From: Plectrocnemia conspersa
Lineage: Eukaryota > Arthropoda > Insecta > Trichoptera > Polycentropodidae
Assembly: GCA_009617715.1 (NCBI GenBank)
Contig: VTFK01000064.1
Coordinates: 496,001 to 560,000, forward strand
Length of the DNA: 64,000 nucleotides
Direction of reading: 5' to 3'
Shown here piece by piece: positions 23,110-34,734 of this stretch. Numbering within the stretch: the stretch's first letter is position 1; each line of letters begins with the position of its first letter. The notes under the pieces are model-generated. The model was not told where the DNA came from. It saw only the letters and a list, made by a program, of their open reading frames with translations, and ran no database searches. Made by a program: the position numbers and the translations under genes.

Positions 23110-25150
23110 AAAAATATATAGCAATGTTTTTATTTTTGTATCAAAACTTGATACAATTTCATGATAACCAATAACATGATATAATAGATTAACATTTGAA
23201 AGTTAGAAATCATGTTGACCACAATCTTTCGTTTCATATTTTCTTTAATTGCGAGAAGATCTATGCAGCTACTGAATTTTAACGATTAGCGTATCTTGAT
23301 AAATAAAATTATTTTTTGCTGTGAGAATTGAACCTACATTTCTTATCTTGAACCTAGCTATCACGAGCATATATGATTTAACAAACGCCTTCAATTGATC
23401 GTTATTAACTAATGAAGGACTCGTTTTGTTGATGTATGACTAAATTTAAAGGTTTTGTTTTATTAAACACACAGTACGCTCATACGGTTTCACTAAATAA
23501 TTAACCCTCAATACCGCGTATAATTCTACCATTCGCTTAGGCTGTTTTTCTTTATATTTATATACTAATGATATAACTATCCGCAAATTAAGTTAAAAAT
23601 ACTTTATATAACCTCAAATAAATTTATATTAAATGGTTCAATAAAATAAACCAAGAAAAATCTGAAGCATTAAATTTTACAACTCACTGTAAACTTTTGC
23701 CTCCATCTCTTAAAATTAAACAAAAAACTGCATTAAGTGAAGGGACTGGTACTTCAAACTTATCGTGAAACTCAGGTCCAAAAGGCTTACTGCCATTGCT
23801 TAAGTCCAAAAAAAGTCCTACTTTCCTAAAGAGTTGAGCTATGAAATATGACAATCCACCATACTCACCAATAGAGATTATTCTCAAAAACAATTTAAAA
23901 AAAGCAAAATCATGATTTTTGTGTCTCGTAAAATGATTTATTGTTAAATAATAAATTTATATGAATATTAGGAAGTGGTTTAAAACCACTTATATTTTAA
24001 AATCAGGTTGTGATTTAAATTCAGGTAATTCACGGCTGCATTCATAGCAGGTAGTGATAAAAGAGACATTTAACAAAAAATATTACGCGAGACCATTTTA
24101 AGCCATTTATGTCTAAAACTGGTGACTTAAACAAGATCAACTTTAATGCAAATAACAACATTTAATTTTTAATTGGTTTATGTGTTAAATAAATAGTTAT
24201 AAAGAGTCTTAAGCCTTAAATTTTAAATAATGTATTTATGTAGTTTTTCGATGATTTTAATTATAATTGATATGGCTACGAGCTAGCTGCGATTCGGCTA
24301 AAGATCGATATTATTAATATCCTGCTGAGCAGTATGGTACAAAATGGTGTATGGTAAAGCCTCTCATAAAAACTCACCTATGCATAACATTATTTTAGTC
24401 GAAAGTGTGAAAAAGCATAGAGACGTCATTTCATTTTTAAATAACTATGCAGTGTTAATCACCAAATAATCTTTGTATTTAAGATTTTTTTTGTCACGTT
24501 GTAGAAAACAGCATAGAAATTCCAAAAGCAAAAATATTTTATTTAATGTTTCAACGTTTTATTTTAAGGGAAGTGGTAATTTCGTTACATTTACATATAA
24601 GAAATTATAACACAGAGACTCATTATTACGCCAAATTATTTTACGTTTATGATACATCAACACGTTGAGTAACAAATCTAAATTATATTTTTGTTTATTG
24701 GGATTTATTGTGTTACCAAAATAAATTTTCGTTCATGATTTATGAAACAAAAAGAAATGAGCTATAGTCATTACAAAAACTTATTTTATTGATTGTGTAG
24801 TGTAGAACAGTAAACTTTTAGACGCCAATGGGTGAACATTGTGTAACCATTTTTTTTAAAATAATCCCGAGGATGAAGTGGTTAAAACACAAATTATATA
24901 TTAGAGAGTAAAAATTATTGTTGGTTATTAAAATTAGTTTTAATATTATAAAAATAAAAATTAATTAAAAAAAGAATTTTCGGATTCAAGAAGTGATTTT
25001 TTGCCTAAAACGTTTTTCATCTATATATGAAGTAATGTATGTTTTTAGTGTTATCTAATAACATAAACATAATTTCTTTATTCATTATAATAATAGCTGT
25101 AATAAATGAATGGTTGTGTGTATCGTATAAATTAAAAATTAAACTTTTTT
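23110..25150. other. Spacer between genes 5 and 6
   Basis: Mostly featureless AT-rich DNA. The one frame of note is on the minus strand at 23893-23684 (69 codons, SIGEYGGLSYFIAQLFRKVG near its start). Its composition is less AT-driven than its surroundings and a GTGAGTT donor-like site overlaps its end. I do not recognise the family. Confidence 0.3.
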
Positions 25151-25213
25151 TTCATAATTTATTATTTTAAAATAAATAAATTAAATAATAATTTCAGTCA
25201 TTATCTATAGAAA

Positions 25214-25733
25214 TCAGTGGTAATAAGAGTGGGCTGGAGCGGAGTATCCGTGGTAAGCTGGAGCAGCATAGACTACTGGGGTAGCGATCTTGGCAATGAC
25301 TGGGGCAACCTTGACTATTGGTTTGTAGACTGCGTGTTGGCCAGGTTCACGGTGGACGACAGCGTTGAAGCCACTGTGGTCATCAGCAGTGTATTCTACT
25401 ATACGACGAGAACCATCAGCTTCGATGAGGGAGTAAGATCCGACGACATTATCTCCGTGACGTTCTTCCTTTTGGCTTTTAATGTCTCCGGTGGTCTCGT
25501 CATGGACGGAATATTCGAAGTTATATTCGGCTGGAGCGTATTGTTCGACCGGTACAGCGATTTTGTGAGCCACTGGAGCATAGGCGATTGGAGCAAAGAC
25601 TCCAGCTGAAGCCACAGCCACGAGGTAGGACAAGAGGAAGAACTAAAAATATCAAAACATTATTAAAAATCACTATTTAAAATCACGTCACAGAAACATT
25701 CAAAATTTGAACAGAACTCACTTTGAATGCCAT
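25214..25733 (-). CDS. RR-2 cuticular protein, gene 6 (2 exons, 146 aa)
   Basis: Minus-strand coding exons are 25733-25722 (MAFK) and 25642-25214, with a 79-nt phase-0 intron. The signal peptide MAFKFFLLSYLVAVASA has Tyr where all close relatives have Cys. The N-terminal arm is very short ([21 protein letters not shown]). The RR-2 core is at residues about 43-103, with [38 protein letters not shown]. Ser replaces the Asn of the usual NGF, as in genes 7-9. The tail is longer than in genes 7-9 and contains [15 protein letters not shown] minus-strand AATAAA is at 25163-25158. It is arranged head-to-head with gene 7, about 1.4 kb between the inferred start sites. Confidence 0.94.
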
Positions 25734-25766
25734 TGCTACTGTTACTGTTTGCGTTGCTTGAAACAA

Positions 25767-25827
25767 ACTGTGCCTTTAATTGCTGAAAAGTGAGTTTATA
25801 TATTATTGTATCGTAACACCCTCCCAC
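25767..25827 (-). promoter_or_regulatory. Core promoter of cuticular protein gene 6
   Basis: Read on the minus strand: GTGGGAGGGT from 25827 down to 25818, TATATAA from 25802 to 25796 and CACAGT with +1 A at about 25769. The distal AAGTGACGACATAGC runs from 25920 to 25906. All spacings match the plus-strand sisters. Confidence 0.78.
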
Positions 25828-26292
25828 TCGCATAATTGTGTCATCTGTTTACTAATTTATTAACAACCAGTTTTTTTAACAAGCTGTCTTGAATCTGAAA
25901 AGTGTGCTATGTCGTCACTTTCGAACGTACGACCCCCTTATTTAAAATTATTGTCATATGTGTGTTACTCGCGTCTGTCTCATAACACTCTTGTTGAATT
26001 GTCCTTGATCTGAATGACTATTGAAAACATTATCTTCACATTGATAATTTAATAAGGGAATCATATTTTTTAATATATTACAAACAATTTCATTTTAATT
26101 ATTGGTAGAATAAAGATTAAAATTATAATAGTGGAGTTTTAGCTACATGAAAATATAAATAAAAATATTTGAAAAAGACCTGAGTGATTATTAGTTAACA
26201 TGTGGTTAAAAATAAAATTAATTTATCTTCAATTTTGCATCAAAAATAATGGAGATTATGATACGATCGTTAGCTTTCAAATTTGTAAAATC

Positions 26293-26338
26293 CGTATCTC
26301 ATTTTATATATTTTTTTGAATATATAAAATGAGATACG
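26293..26338. repeat. Perfect 20-bp hairpin
   Basis: Arms 26293-26312 (starting CGTATCTCATTTTATA) and 26319-26338 are perfect complements with a 6-nt loop. It lies between the divergent genes 6 and 7. Confidence 0.8.
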
Positions 26339-26557
26339 ATACGATATAGAAGTTAAAACCATTTTCTGGACTTTAATACCAAATAATATAATTATTTAAA
26401 TTAATTTATATGATAAACTTTTATAATAAATTACCACTATTAAAGAAGATTTTTGCACCTTATAATTTTCAGAACATAGTTTGAGAAAAATATTTTTTGT
26501 TGTTGTTGTTAAATACATGTAAGCTGAAGTAGCCGATAGCAAAATGAAAAAATTCTT

Positions 26558-26632
26558 AGGTCCATATGGGATCCGAACCCACGTCTTTTAGGTCAATAGT
26601 CAGCGACTTATACGACTCTGTTGTGCTTGATT
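26558..26632 (-). repeat. tRNA-derived SINE-like sequence
   Basis: On the minus strand, GTCGTATAAGTCGCTGACTA is followed about 30 nt later by a strong B box, GTGGGTTCGGATCCCA. The T-stem pairs (TGGG with CCCA). The 5' part does not give a normal D arm or acceptor stem, so I read it as a SINE or tRNA relic rather than a tRNA gene. Confidence 0.45.
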
Positions 26633-27098
26633 AATTTAAATAAGTTATGTATATTTTAAATCAAACAATTATTGGATTTTAAATAATATTAGTTTGTAAT
26701 TTAAAAGCATTTTCATAAATATATTTATACGATAGCGATACGAATAACATAGTAATTATTTATAATTAATATATAATATATTTATTATTCTAATGCTGAT
26801 TACTCAACTTAAAAATGCAAAACAATGCTATACTAGAGTAGTATTGAAATGTATTCGTCAATGATATTGCAACTTAAGGGATGAATACAATAAATAATAA
26901 TAAAAATTGCATAGCTGTTAAAACCAAATGACAGTCATGGTCAAACAATCAAAATATTAATTATTCTTATCAACAAAACGGGGTCAACTACTTGATTGTG
27001 TCACTGTGTCATTTTTTTATTATAAAAATTGACAATCACGCATGCACAATCGCAAAAAAATGGTACGGATTATTACTAAATATATTTTAAAAGATAAT

Positions 27099-27160
27099 GT
27101 GGGTGGTTCAGTTTTATCAAGCCGTATATAAACTGAAACTTCAGGTACAATAGGCACAGT
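27099..27160 (+). promoter_or_regulatory. Core promoter of cuticular protein gene 7
   Basis: GTGGGTGGTTCA at 27099-27110, TATATAAA at 27125-27132 and CACAGT with +1 A near 27158. The box has T in place of A compared with genes 1-6, a feature of the short plus-strand subgroup. Confidence 0.78.
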
Positions 27161-27197
27161 TTGTTGTAAGCAAGCAACGCAAACAGTAACAGTATCA

Positions 27198-27693
27198 ATG
27201 GCATTCAAAGTGAGTTCTGTTCAAATTTTGAGTGTGTCTGTGACGTGATTTAATACAGTGATTTTTAATTATGTTTTGATATTTTTAGTTCTTCCTCTTG
27301 TCCTGCCTCGTGGCTGTGGCTTCAGCTGGTGTCTTTGCTCCAGTCGCCTATGCTCCAGTGGCTCACAAAATCGCCGTCCCTGTCGAACAATACGCTCCAG
27401 CCGAATACAACTTCGAATACTCTGTCCATGACGAGACCACCGGAGACATCAAGAGTCAAAAGGAAGAGCGTCACGGAGACAACGTCGTCGGATCTTATTC
27501 CCTCATCGAAGCTGATGGTTCTCGTCGTATAGTGGAATACACTGCTGATGAGCACAGTGGCTTCAACGCTGCCGTCCACCGTGAACCTGGTCAACACGCA
27601 GTCTATAAACCAATAGTCAAGGTTGCCCCAGTCATTGCCAAGATCGCCACCCCTGTAGTCTACGCTGCTCCAGCCCACAACTACTATCACTAA
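27198..27693 (+). CDS. RR-2 cuticular protein, gene 7 (2 exons, 138 aa)
   Basis: Coding exons 27198-27209 (MAFK) and 27289-27693, with a 79-nt phase-0 intron. The signal peptide is [17 protein letters not shown]. The mature protein is almost only the RR-2 core (residues about 43-103) with short AYAPVAHK and [13 protein letters not shown] arms, ending HNYYH; the long AHYAAPA repeats are absent. An oddity is that the otherwise invariant NAVVHRE of the core reads NAAVHRE. AATAAA is at 27742-27747. It differs from genes 8 and 9 by only two or three residues, so the three are recent duplicates or are kept alike by gene conversion. Confidence 0.94.
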
Positions 27694-27749
27694 TCTTGAT
27701 TAATATTGTAGCCGTTTTATAATTTTATTTATTTACTTTTTAATAAAAA

Positions 27750-29390
27750 TTTAAACCAAGAAAAATAATTATTTTATTACTGCAGTTTTTTATATTTTTT
27801 TTATTGGTAAAAAAATCTCAAACATGCGCAATTTAAAAATATCTTTAAGAAAGTAAAATATATATATATATTTTTTAATAATTTATAAAGCAGATTAAAC
27901 TGAATCTTCTTATAATAAATATTGTCAATAATTATGTAGGATATTCTATATGATTTCGCTCTAAATAGTGACATTTTATCAAAAATTATTAATAAATAAA
28001 TTTTTGAGAAAGTTTTCACTAAATCAAAACATAAAGTGTCATCAGAAGGTAAAATTGCCACAGAGTTTTGAAAACATAAACATTGGATGCTTGCGAGATC
28101 TATCTGAAAGACATAAACAAAAAATTAATATTTGTGATCAATATTTCTATAGCCGTTGGTTACCACTGAACAATGTATACTTATTTAATCCTGCAATTAG
28201 GAAGTAATTTAGCACTGTCGTGCCCGAGACAATAAAGCCAAAACAAGATGTAAGTGCTGTAAGAAGGTGCCAAGGATTGACAATAAAGTCAAAATATGCT
28301 TGCTCGTCATTTATCAAAACTGCTTCCAAGAATATACAGACGGTTTCTTACGAATTCACAAACACATTCGAAGCGCCTATACAACTTTGATTCATCTGGA
28401 CTCCTCTTTGACACCGCCGCCCGACACCAACACCTCATTTATATCTATGTATTGGTTTACAAATAGCAGTTGTATAATAAAAATATATACCACACAAATA
28501 AATATGCGTCTCACTGGCTGATAAGTTCACAGCATTCGGTCCTAAAACCCGAAAGTGCTTACATTTAAATAATAATATTTAACTGGCATATTTTACATTT
28601 AAGCCAGATTATTGAGAATATATTGTTATCACAGTAAAATACATAATATACTAACGTATCAATGTATCACATGCAGCCATAAAATAAAACTATAATTAAA
28701 AATAAAATAAAAAACAGATTATTGGTAAAATAAAACTGATTACCAAACCTTGTAAAGAAAAATATGTTGTATGATGTTATTTATTTATTTTTATTACTTT
28801 CTGAAAAATTTAATTTCCTACGTACAATATGTCGTTTTTATCAAATTAATTATAGGTTTTTAAAAATCTGTTCTATCAATAAGTAGCATATTTTAAGAAG
28901 CGTCTCTAAGTATAATACATTCTTCAAATAAAGTCATATTAATATAATATATAAATATAACCATTTTTATATTGGCAAACCTAAAAAATGTATATCATTT
29001 TACATTACGTACTGTTGCAAAGATAACTGAGATTTCGTTTTAACTTTTCTAAAATATTTACGTTGTAAATATAATATATTATATTGATAAAGTTTGGTAA
29101 TCCGTTTGATCAAGTATAGCCGAAAGCTTAATTCAGGCTTGATGAACACTAATATTTTATGAACTTCTTTATATTAAGTTATCACAAAGTAAATGTAGTT
29201 TTTTTTAATTTAAGATTTCACAGTCAGTCGTGCTTTGGCCGTTGATATCTGAGTATATATTCTGTTATATTTGTGCATTGCAGGAAAATTACATGTTATT
29301 TGCATTTCTTAAAAAAAATCGCAAAGTTATATGATTTTTTGCATGTTATATGATTTTTTAATTATCGGCCACCAAAAAACTTTTGTAAAG
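27750..29390. other. Spacer between genes 7 and 8, left part
   Basis: AT-rich. Overlapping short frames on both strands at 27800-28520 (for example 28267-28521 plus) contain a few Cys and Lys residues but no family I recognise. A tandem TTATATGATTTTTTGCATG pair near 29325-29360 is low complexity. Confidence 0.35.
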
Positions 29391-29399
29391 TTTTAGGTG

Positions 29400-29960
29400 A
29401 TTCTTTATATATTTGTAGATTCTAACAAGAAACTACGATATCAAGAATATTCCTAGATGTGGGAGACCAGCAAAAATATAATATGATGTCTGGCTAGAGA
29501 TGTGGAAGCGAATTCTACTCAAACTATTTATCATCTGGCCGAGAAACTAAGCCAATCTGATTTAATAGTGCATAGATGCATTAAAAATATTGGGAAGGTT
29601 TGGAGACAATTTGTATGGATTCCACACGAATTGAGCGAAAAAAACGAGTTGGCGCGTATCCGCATATCCAAAGAGCTTCTGGATCTTGAAACTGATTTTT
29701 TTCTCGATCACTTAATAACGAAGATGAGAAATGAATGTTGTAATAAGGGAGATGAGAAATGGATGTTGTATGACAGCAATTGTCGTAGAAGACAGTAGTA
29801 ATACAAAGATCAAGAATCAAAATCAACCTCAATGCCCGGCCTCACTGAAATAAAGTTATTTTGTGTGTATTTTGGGGTTGCAAAAGGAATTTGCATTACG
29901 AAACATTTGAACCTGACCAATCAATAACAGACAATAACAGAATGTTACTTCAGACAATAA
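29400..29960 (+). mobile_element. Degraded mariner transposon, copy 1
   Basis: The frame at 29502-29798 reads IYHLAEKLSQSD, VHRCIKNIGKVWRQ, WIPHELSEKNELARI and then GDEKWMLYD, matching the mariner order (helix-turn-helix, WVPHEL linker, GDEKW around the first catalytic Asp). A short internal duplication of GATGAGAAATG text (29720-29775) disrupts the region just before the catalytic Asp, and the second and third catalytic residues are missing. The left terminus is not identified. Confidence 0.78.
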
Positions 29961-29999
29961 AAAAATTATATCATTTAGAATTTCGGTAAGTTTTTTTTT

Positions 30000-30300
30000 G
30001 ACCATTAGCATGGTTTATGTCCCGCTTGTTCCACGGTCACCAATAACCTGATTTCACAAAATCCCTTGACGTGGAATACAAGCAGACGTCGTATGTACTG
30101 ATTTTGAAAAAGCTTTTGACAAAGTAATTATAGGAAATGGTCGGATCCCGGTTGCTCAGATTATCCAACTCATTTATTTCCGAAATATTTAAGCAATCGT
30201 AAATAGTTAGCCTATGTATTTAAAAAATATTATTTAATTCCTTGGGGGGTTACTTATGGGTTCAAGCACATGTGTGCTATTATCTTAATTATGTAAATTG
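30000..30300 (+). mobile_element. LINE reverse transcriptase fragment
   Basis: TDFEKAFDKV at 30097-30126 is the first catalytic block of a jockey-like LINE reverse transcriptase. Decayed SYL-like and SLGGYLWVQ text near 30240-30260 fits the downstream PQG block. It abuts the mariner remnant. Short and inactive. Confidence 0.6.
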
Positions 30301-30730
30301 CAAATTGAAAAATAATGTTTATCATTATTTATTATTATCCAGTGCTATGATTAAGGATAAATTTCTTAAGCAATTCTAAATGCATATAATAATATTAAAG
30401 TCAAGCTATGATCAAATAATTGACTAAATATATTTATTTATGCAAAGCTTATTTCAATTACATTATTCAAATCCTGATTTCTTAACTAAAATATGCAAAA
30501 AATCCTTTCACTAAGGTACCATAAAATCATATACATAAATAATGATGCAACTTAAGGGATTAATAAATTATATTTTAAGACACTCAGGGTCAATCGATAT
30601 TTTTTATCACTAACACAAAGTCAACTACTCGGTTGTCATTTAATATTTTTTTCAAACTGAAAACGTTGACAACGACGCACAGTTGCAAAAAACGGTTTGT
30701 ATTATTACTTAACAAATTGTGTAATATAAA

Positions 30731-30792
30731 GTAGGTGGTTCAATTTGATCAAGCCGTATATAAACTGAAGCATCAGGTACCAAAGACACAGT
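30731..30792 (+). promoter_or_regulatory. Core promoter of cuticular protein gene 8
   Basis: GTAGGTGGTTCA at 30731-30742 (one substitution from gene 7), TATATAAA at 30757-30764 and CACAGT with +1 A near 30790. Confidence 0.76.
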
Positions 30793-30819
30793 TTGTTTTA
30801 AGCAACGTAAACAGTAGCA

Positions 30820-31304
30820 ATGGCATTCAAAGTAAGTTTTGAGTGTTTCTGTGACGTGATTTATTACAGTGATTTTTAATTATGTTTTGATATTTTTAGT
30901 TATTCCTCTTGTCCTGCCTCGTGGCTGTGGCTTCAGCTGGTGTCTTTGCTCCAGTCGCCTATGCTCCAGTGGCTCACAAAATCGCCGTCCCTGTCGAACA
31001 ATACGCTCCAGCCGAATACAACTTCGAATACTCCGTCCATGACGAGACCACCGGAGACATCAAGAGTCAAAAGGAAGAGCGTCACGGAGACAATGTCGTC
31101 GGATCTTATTCCCTCATCGAAGCTGATGGTTCTCGTCGTATAGTGGAATACACTGCTGATGAACACAGTGGCTTCAACGCTGTCGTCCACCGTGAACCTG
31201 GTCAACACGCAGTCTACAAACCAATAGTCAAGGTTGCCCCAGTCATTGCCAAGATCGCCACACCTGTAGTCTACGCTGCTCCAGCCCACAACTACTACCA
31301 TTAA
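30820..31304 (+). CDS. RR-2 cuticular protein, gene 8 (2 exons, 138 aa)
   Basis: Coding exons 30820-30831 (MAFK) and 30900-31304, with a short 68-nt phase-0 intron. The signal peptide begins MAFKLFLLSCLV; exon 2 opens with TTA (Leu) where the sisters have TTC (Phe). The RR-2 core is at residues about 43-103 and has the full consensus, including NAVVHRE. The C-terminus is KIATPVVYAAPAHNYYH. AATAAA is at 31355-31360. The intron and the 270 bp upstream align closely with gene 9, so the duplicated unit includes the regulatory region. Confidence 0.94.
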
Positions 31305-31369
31305 ATATGTCCATTATTATTGTATCCGTTTTATAAGTTTATTAATTAATTTATAATAAAAATTTAAAT

Positions 31370-33690
31370 CAACATTAACATGTTTTAATATTCTACAATT
31401 TTTTCGTAAGGGTTTTCAATACTAATATATCAAATACTTTTAAAATTTTACTTTTCTTCGAATGTTTTTTAATGTTTTACAACTGCTGCATTTTTTTTAT
31501 ACTGCTGCATAAGAAAGGGTGGGTTCGTGCCAGATGCTTGATAATATTTATACTTTTGGAAGCTTTTAATATAGGTCAGAAGTATTTTTATTACCAAAAA
31601 AAATGTTAGCGATTGTCTCAACTACTCAAATTGGTATAATACCAATTTGAGTAGTTGAGAAAATCAAATATAAAATAAATAAATTTCAAAATATTATCAT
31701 AACTACTCAAAAAGGTCTTATCTTTGCTTTTGTAATCTAAGATTCAATAAGAAGAAACCGCTTTGCATGGAAATTAGCAGATTGCAAAAAATGTATCGGG
31801 GGCTTTCTACAGGGTTAAACCATAATATTTGCCTATCTGCAAAATTTAATATCTTTTTTTACTAATCCAAAAAGGTTTAAATATCTTTATTTTGTTTGAA
31901 ATATAAAAAATAAAAAGTAACAACAACTGTTGTTGACAATTTCATACACGATTCGGATATAAATACTCGACGCTATCAATCGAAGAAGATCGATCCGTTT
32001 GGGTCCTTCGATTAATCGTTTCCATTATAATAAAATATCATCGTATTGAAGTTTGTTCTCTTCAACGTTCATCCAGTTCTCTGTTTATTAAAAACAAAGA
32101 TATGTATCAAATTTTTTAAGAATTCTAGAGAAAAACAAGGAATGAAAAACATGGAAAATAAATATCGTTAATTCTACTGATTTTTAAACCACCGTTATGC
32201 AAATAATAGTTAAACTAAATTGATTCATTTTTAAGAATAATAAATAGTCTGTTTAATCGGATTGGTTAGACGATCGAGGGCGAATGACATAGTTAAACTT
32301 TAAAATAGTATATTAGCCGGAACATGAAAATTTCAGAGACACTTTCAAGATACTTTACTTATAACTTTACATTTCTACTACTTCGCTTCCAGATTGAAAC
32401 ATTCAAAAGTTGAGCACAACTCGCACCAAGTGGAGCTAGGCCGTTTATCGACCGAAGCGATCCTTATAAGACCGAGAAAGCAGCTGTTTTACACTTACAC
32501 GACAGACCAGGTATAACTAAAATGTCACTAGAGTCTAAAGAGTTCAACCTACTCCTTGGAGACGACTAAGAGAATATGTGACGGAGGACTACAATAATTA
32601 ACACATATGTATAAACTTATATTGGCACATATTGTACATGAATTGTTAAACAGTTTTAAATTTAAACTTAGTATTTATGGAAAACTTTCTATTTAAAAAA
32701 ACAAAATATTAAAAAAATACTCACATAAGAAACACATGTTTTATTATGTTGAATTTCTATCATAGGTTTCAACAAATAAATTTATATTTATTTTTAATCT
32801 ATATTTTTTTTCATTTTGCTATTTTTAATATTTTATATAATATAATATATCCCATTGTATTATATAAAGAATCCATACCATTTTTTGAATAAAAATAAAA
32901 GTAAAATATGTTTTAGAAATATACAGCTACTGTACTAAGGAACTGTTAACTGTACTAAGGAACTGTACCAATAATAAACAAAGCCATATAGGATCAATAT
33001 AAATATTTACTAAGATTGGCTTTTCAGAAAAATGTGTATTAAAATAAAGTAAATTAATAAAATTAAAAAAAGATTACCGGAGCGTTTTATTAAAATTGTC
33101 GATGTTTTTGCTATGAATATCGCTTAAAGTGATAAGATAAAATAATAAGTCAAAATTAACGTATAGTTTAACATATAGGTCTGTTAATTACAACTTTACG
33201 GTTGAAAAAATAACACACATTAATTTGATCAATGTTGTTTGATGATCAATGAATGGTAAATAAATGGTAAATTGTTAAGCAATTCGTATTTTTACTAATT
33301 TATAAATATTTTTTTGTATATATGGGGTATTTTAAATAAATACTTAGTTTTATTTTAACTGATTGTTGATATACATATTAATAGACGTCAATAGAAAATA
33401 TTAATTAAGAAATTATTATTTAAAAATTGAATACTTTCAATCAAATATTTTCCTTCAAAAACTATTTTTGTAAATATGTAATAATAATAAAAAAATTGTA
33501 TTGTATTGTCGAGCTATTAATCTCAATTAATACAAAAATAACTTATTAAATTCATTTCTAGTTTTTTAATAATACACTTTAAATTATTAAAATAATATAT
33601 ACTAATACATGTCATAATTATCTGTATAAAGTTTAAATCAATTATAGTAACAAAAATATAAATATTAAAGCCTGGCTCTTAATACTTAAT
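31370..33690. other. Spacer between genes 8 and 9
   Basis: AT-rich, with the hairpin at 31616-31660, a less AT-rich stretch at 31940-32590 with a lone TATAAAT (31958-31964) but no coding frame, and a short direct repeat CTGTACTAAGGAACTGT (around 32933 and 32950). No gene is supported. Confidence 0.4.
31616..31660. repeat. Perfect 22-bp hairpin with 1-nt loop
   Basis: Arms 31616-31637 and 31639-31660 are perfect complements around a single A (31638). The left arm starts TCTCAACTACTCAAATTGG. Confidence 0.85.
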
Positions 33691-33719
33691 ATAATATAAT
33701 TTTTTATAAGTTTGATACT

Positions 33720-34315
33720 CACACAAAAGACATATATATGAAAACAAAAATTTTACCTATAACTATCCTTCCAAAATATGAATTAATAATGATAACAAAA
33801 AAAATGTTAGAGGGAAAATCAACTATAAATACTAAATTTAAAATTAGAAAAGAACAACACAAATATGAAATTAGATCTGCATATGATCTACACATCCCTC
33901 AACCATTTTCAGTAAAGTTTGGAACAAATTCTTTTTAAAATATATAGCTTTTAAAACATATAATGATTTTACCAATATCAACCAGAAATAACTTTAAAGA
34001 AATAAGAAAATATTTTTAAAAAAAATTCATCGAACTTTAAAAAAAAAAAAAAAATGTGTGTATATGTTTATGTTTGTATATTTATATGTATATATGCATA
34101 TGTATGAATGTATGTATATGTGTATGTACATTCTTATAATTTGTTATACTTATTTTTTGATAAGAGTTTAAATATGTTTATTATACTTTCTAATGTATAA
34201 GTTTTTTATTTTTCATATTTAACATAAAACTGTAATAAAATGTAACCGTAGAATGAGTAATTTTATACTCATGCGGAATTACGTTAATAAATAAATAAAT
34301 AAAAAAAAAAAAAAA
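33720..34315 (+). mobile_element. Possible LINE 3' end with A-rich tail
   Basis: The frame 33738-33938 ends HKYEIRSAYDLHIPQPF then FGTNSF, which resembles the C-terminal Y-TR-...-L-IP...F-Y segment of LINE ORF2 proteins. The piece then runs through a TG/TA-rich stretch (34054-34130) to AATAAATAAATAA and a poly-A run at 34287-34315, as expected of a LINE 3' terminus. The weak protein match keeps confidence moderate. Confidence 0.4.
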
Positions 34316-34635
34316 TATTATAATGTATAAAAATTTTAATTATATTTTTATTATACTGCTTTCTCAGTTTGAATATGTAAAAAAAATACTGTACACTCAC
34401 TTTGGTACCATAAAAATGCATACGTGTTTTATAATGCAAATTAAGGGATGAATAAATTATATTTTAAGTCTGTCAGGGTCAGTCAATAAAAAAATATGTT
34501 TCTTATCACCAAAACGGGGCCAACAACTCGATTGTGTCACTATATATTTTTTTCAAACTGAAAATGACGACAATCACGCATGAACAGTAGCAAAAAACGG
34601 TATGGATTATTACTAAATATATTGTATAAGATAAA

Positions 34636-34697
34636 GTGGGTGGTTCAGTTTTATCAAACTGTATATAAACTAAGACTTCAGGTACAATAAGCATAGT
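34636..34697 (+). promoter_or_regulatory. Core promoter of cuticular protein gene 9
   Basis: GTGGGTGGTTCA at 34636-34647, TATATAAA at 34662-34669 and an altered initiator, CATAGT instead of CACAGT, with +1 A near 34695. Confidence 0.76.
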
Positions 34698-34734
34698 TTG
34701 TTCTAAACAAGCAACGGAAACAGTAACAGTAGTA

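Noticed and set aside
34054..34140. TG/TA-rich stretch as a microsatellite of interest
   Set aside because: Imperfect, low-complexity DNA that fits the 3' part of the putative LINE; no separate significance.
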